From Candidatus Bathyarchaeota archaeon (GTDB lineage: Archaea; Thermoproteota; Bathyarchaeia; Bathyarchaeales; WUQV01), in the NCBI GenBank assembly GCA_009889585.1, contig WUQV01000319.1:1-6361 (forward strand): DNA of 6,361 bases. Reading direction: 5' to 3'. The position numbers were made by a program, and so were the translations under genes. Numbering within the stretch: position 1 is the stretch's first letter; every line of letters begins with the position of its first letter. The notes beneath the pieces are model-generated. The model searched no databases, was not told the DNA's origin, and was given only the letters and a program-made list of their open reading frames with translations. Of this stretch, positions 5,464 through 6,361 are shown piece by piece.

Positions 5464-6361
5464 GTGAAAAGGTAGGGGCGGTGCTCGTCGTCGGCGGTGG
5501 AGTAGCAGGAGTGCAAGCCTCCCTCGACTTAGCCGAATCGGGGTTCAGGGTCTACCTGTTGGATACGGCGCCTGGCATAGGCGGTACGATGGCTCAGTTG
5601 GATAAGACGTTCCCGACGATGGATTGTTCGATATGCATTTTAGCGCCTAAGCTGGTGGAGGCCGGGAGGCATCCGAACATTTACCTCGTCATGAATGCTG
5701 AGGTAAGGAAAGTTGATGGCGAACCTGGCAATTTCAAAGTCACTATAGCAAGGAGGGCGAGATATGTAAATTCAGAGAAGTGTACAGGTTGTGGTGTTTG
5801 TGCTAGAAAATGCCCAGTTGAAGCTATTGATGAGTTTAATCAAGGCTTAAGTGATAGAAGTGGCATTTTTGTTTACTACTTACAAGCAGTTCCACGCATT
5901 TTTATGATTGATCGTAAGAAATGCATTGGATGTGGCACATGTCAAGAGGTATGTAAAGCAGGTGCTGTTATGTATGATGATAAAGATGAAGAAGTGATCT
6001 TAAACGTTGGCTCTATAATATTAGCGCCGGGCTTTGAAGAGTTTGACCCTAGGTTAAAGAGCGAATATGGCTATGGACGATATCCAAATGTGATATCGAG
6101 TATAGAGTATGAGCGAATCTTAAGCGCATCAGGTCCTTATGGTGGATTGGTTTTACGTCCATCTGATGGTGAAATCCCACGAAAGATAGCGTTCATTCAA
6201 TGCGTAGGCTCGCGTGATGTTGAAGTGGGGAATCCTTATTGTTCTTCCGCTTGTTGTATGTATGCCATTAAGGAGGCGATTATAACAAAGGAACATGCTC
6301 CAGGCGTTGAATGTACTATCTTCTTCATGGATATACGAGCATATGGTAAGGAGTTTGACGC
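5460..6361 (+). CDS. hdrA: Second short HdrA-like flavoprotein (QmoA-like), cut by the window edge
   Basis: The first 300 codons of an HdrA-family FAD protein, incomplete at the right edge. It starts directly with the FAD motif GGGVAG (12-17), so like the protein at 1649-2944 it lacks the HdrA N-terminal domain. It has TMDCSICILAPKL (C56, C59), an inserted ferredoxin with C108/C111/C114/C118 and C155/C158/C161/C165, and CX12CX3CC (C248, C261, C265, C266) followed by K271. It is a clear paralog of the earlier short HdrA, nearly identical around residues 42-65. It differs where that protein has PMPQAVP (here YYLQAVP), and it has APG (189-191) where both other HdrAs have ATG; APG also occurs in HdrA relatives. 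Base composition changes sharply near 5760. It opens what may be a second split-HdrA module. Whether a C-terminal ferredoxin follows cannot be seen. Confidence 0.9.
   Translation, partial: MSEKVGAVLVVGGGVAGVQASLDLAESGFRVYLLDTAPGIGGTMAQLDKTFPTMDCSICILAPKLVEAGRHPNIYLVMNAEVRKVDGEPGNFKVTIARRARYVNSEKCTGCGVCARKCPVEAIDEFNQGLSDRSGIFVYYLQAVPRIFMIDRKKCIGCGTCQEVCKAGAVMYDDKDEEVILNVGSIILAPGFEEFDPRLKSEYGYGRYPNVISSIEYERILSASGPYGGLVLRPSDGEIPRKIAFIQCVGSRDVEVGNPYCSSACCMYAIKEAIITKEHAPGVECTIFFMDIRAYGKEFD

Noticed and set aside
260..5516. Several minus-strand open frames of 60-100 codons
   Set aside because: All lie opposite strongly supported plus-strand genes, have no recognisable domains or cysteine motifs of their own, and lack convincing ribosome binding sites.
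1..6361. CRISPR arrays, tRNA or rRNA genes, insertion sequences
   Set aside because: No direct repeats of array type, RNA gene signatures or transposase-like reading frames were seen; the repeated stretches are explained by paralogous coding domains.

Overview
The window lies inside one plus-strand operon that encodes cytoplasmic electron-transfer proteins of the heterodisulfide reductase (Hdr) / F420-non-reducing hydrogenase (Mvh) type. Five genes are visible and the last runs off the right edge. Spacing is very tight: gaps of 2 and 6-18 bases, then two 4-base ATGA overlaps. Each start has a purine-rich Shine-Dalgarno-like stretch. No RNA gene, insertion sequence, CRISPR array or terminator is visible, and no stretch over 50 bases lacks coding.

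The source is most likely an archaeon, perhaps thermophilic. This is inferred from the gene families and from heavy use of AGG/AGA arginine and ATA isoleucine codons. A bacterium is not excluded, because anaerobic bacteria also carry Hdr/Mvh/Qmo modules. The exact lineage cannot be read from this piece.

Layout: (1) 1-47, a short leader or intergenic remnant with a ribosome binding site. (2) 48-1646, a three-part fusion of an MvhD [2Fe-2S] domain, an HdrC two-cluster ferredoxin domain and an HdrB domain with two CCG motifs. (3) 1649-2944, a short HdrA flavoprotein that keeps the inserted ferredoxin domain but lacks the N- and C-terminal HdrA domains. (4) 2963-4687 (or from 2951), the complementary HdrA, with the N-terminal domain and C-terminal ferredoxin but no inserted ferredoxin. 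(5) 4684-5463, a second MvhD domain carrying a C-terminal winged helix. (6) 5460 to the edge, a second short HdrA, paralogous to gene 3 of the layout, that opens what looks like a repeated module.

Together the genes look like a soluble Hdr-like complex built on a split, probably heterodimeric HdrA pair, comparable in layout to QmoA/QmoB of sulfate reducers. An MvhD-HdrCB fusion takes the place of a membrane QmoC or HdrE subunit. The inferred job is flavin-based electron confurcation or bifurcation between a low-potential ferredoxin, a disulfide-type substrate at the HdrB site, and an unknown partner reached through MvhD. No hydrogenase, formate dehydrogenase or other partner is encoded in the window, so electron source and substrate remain open.
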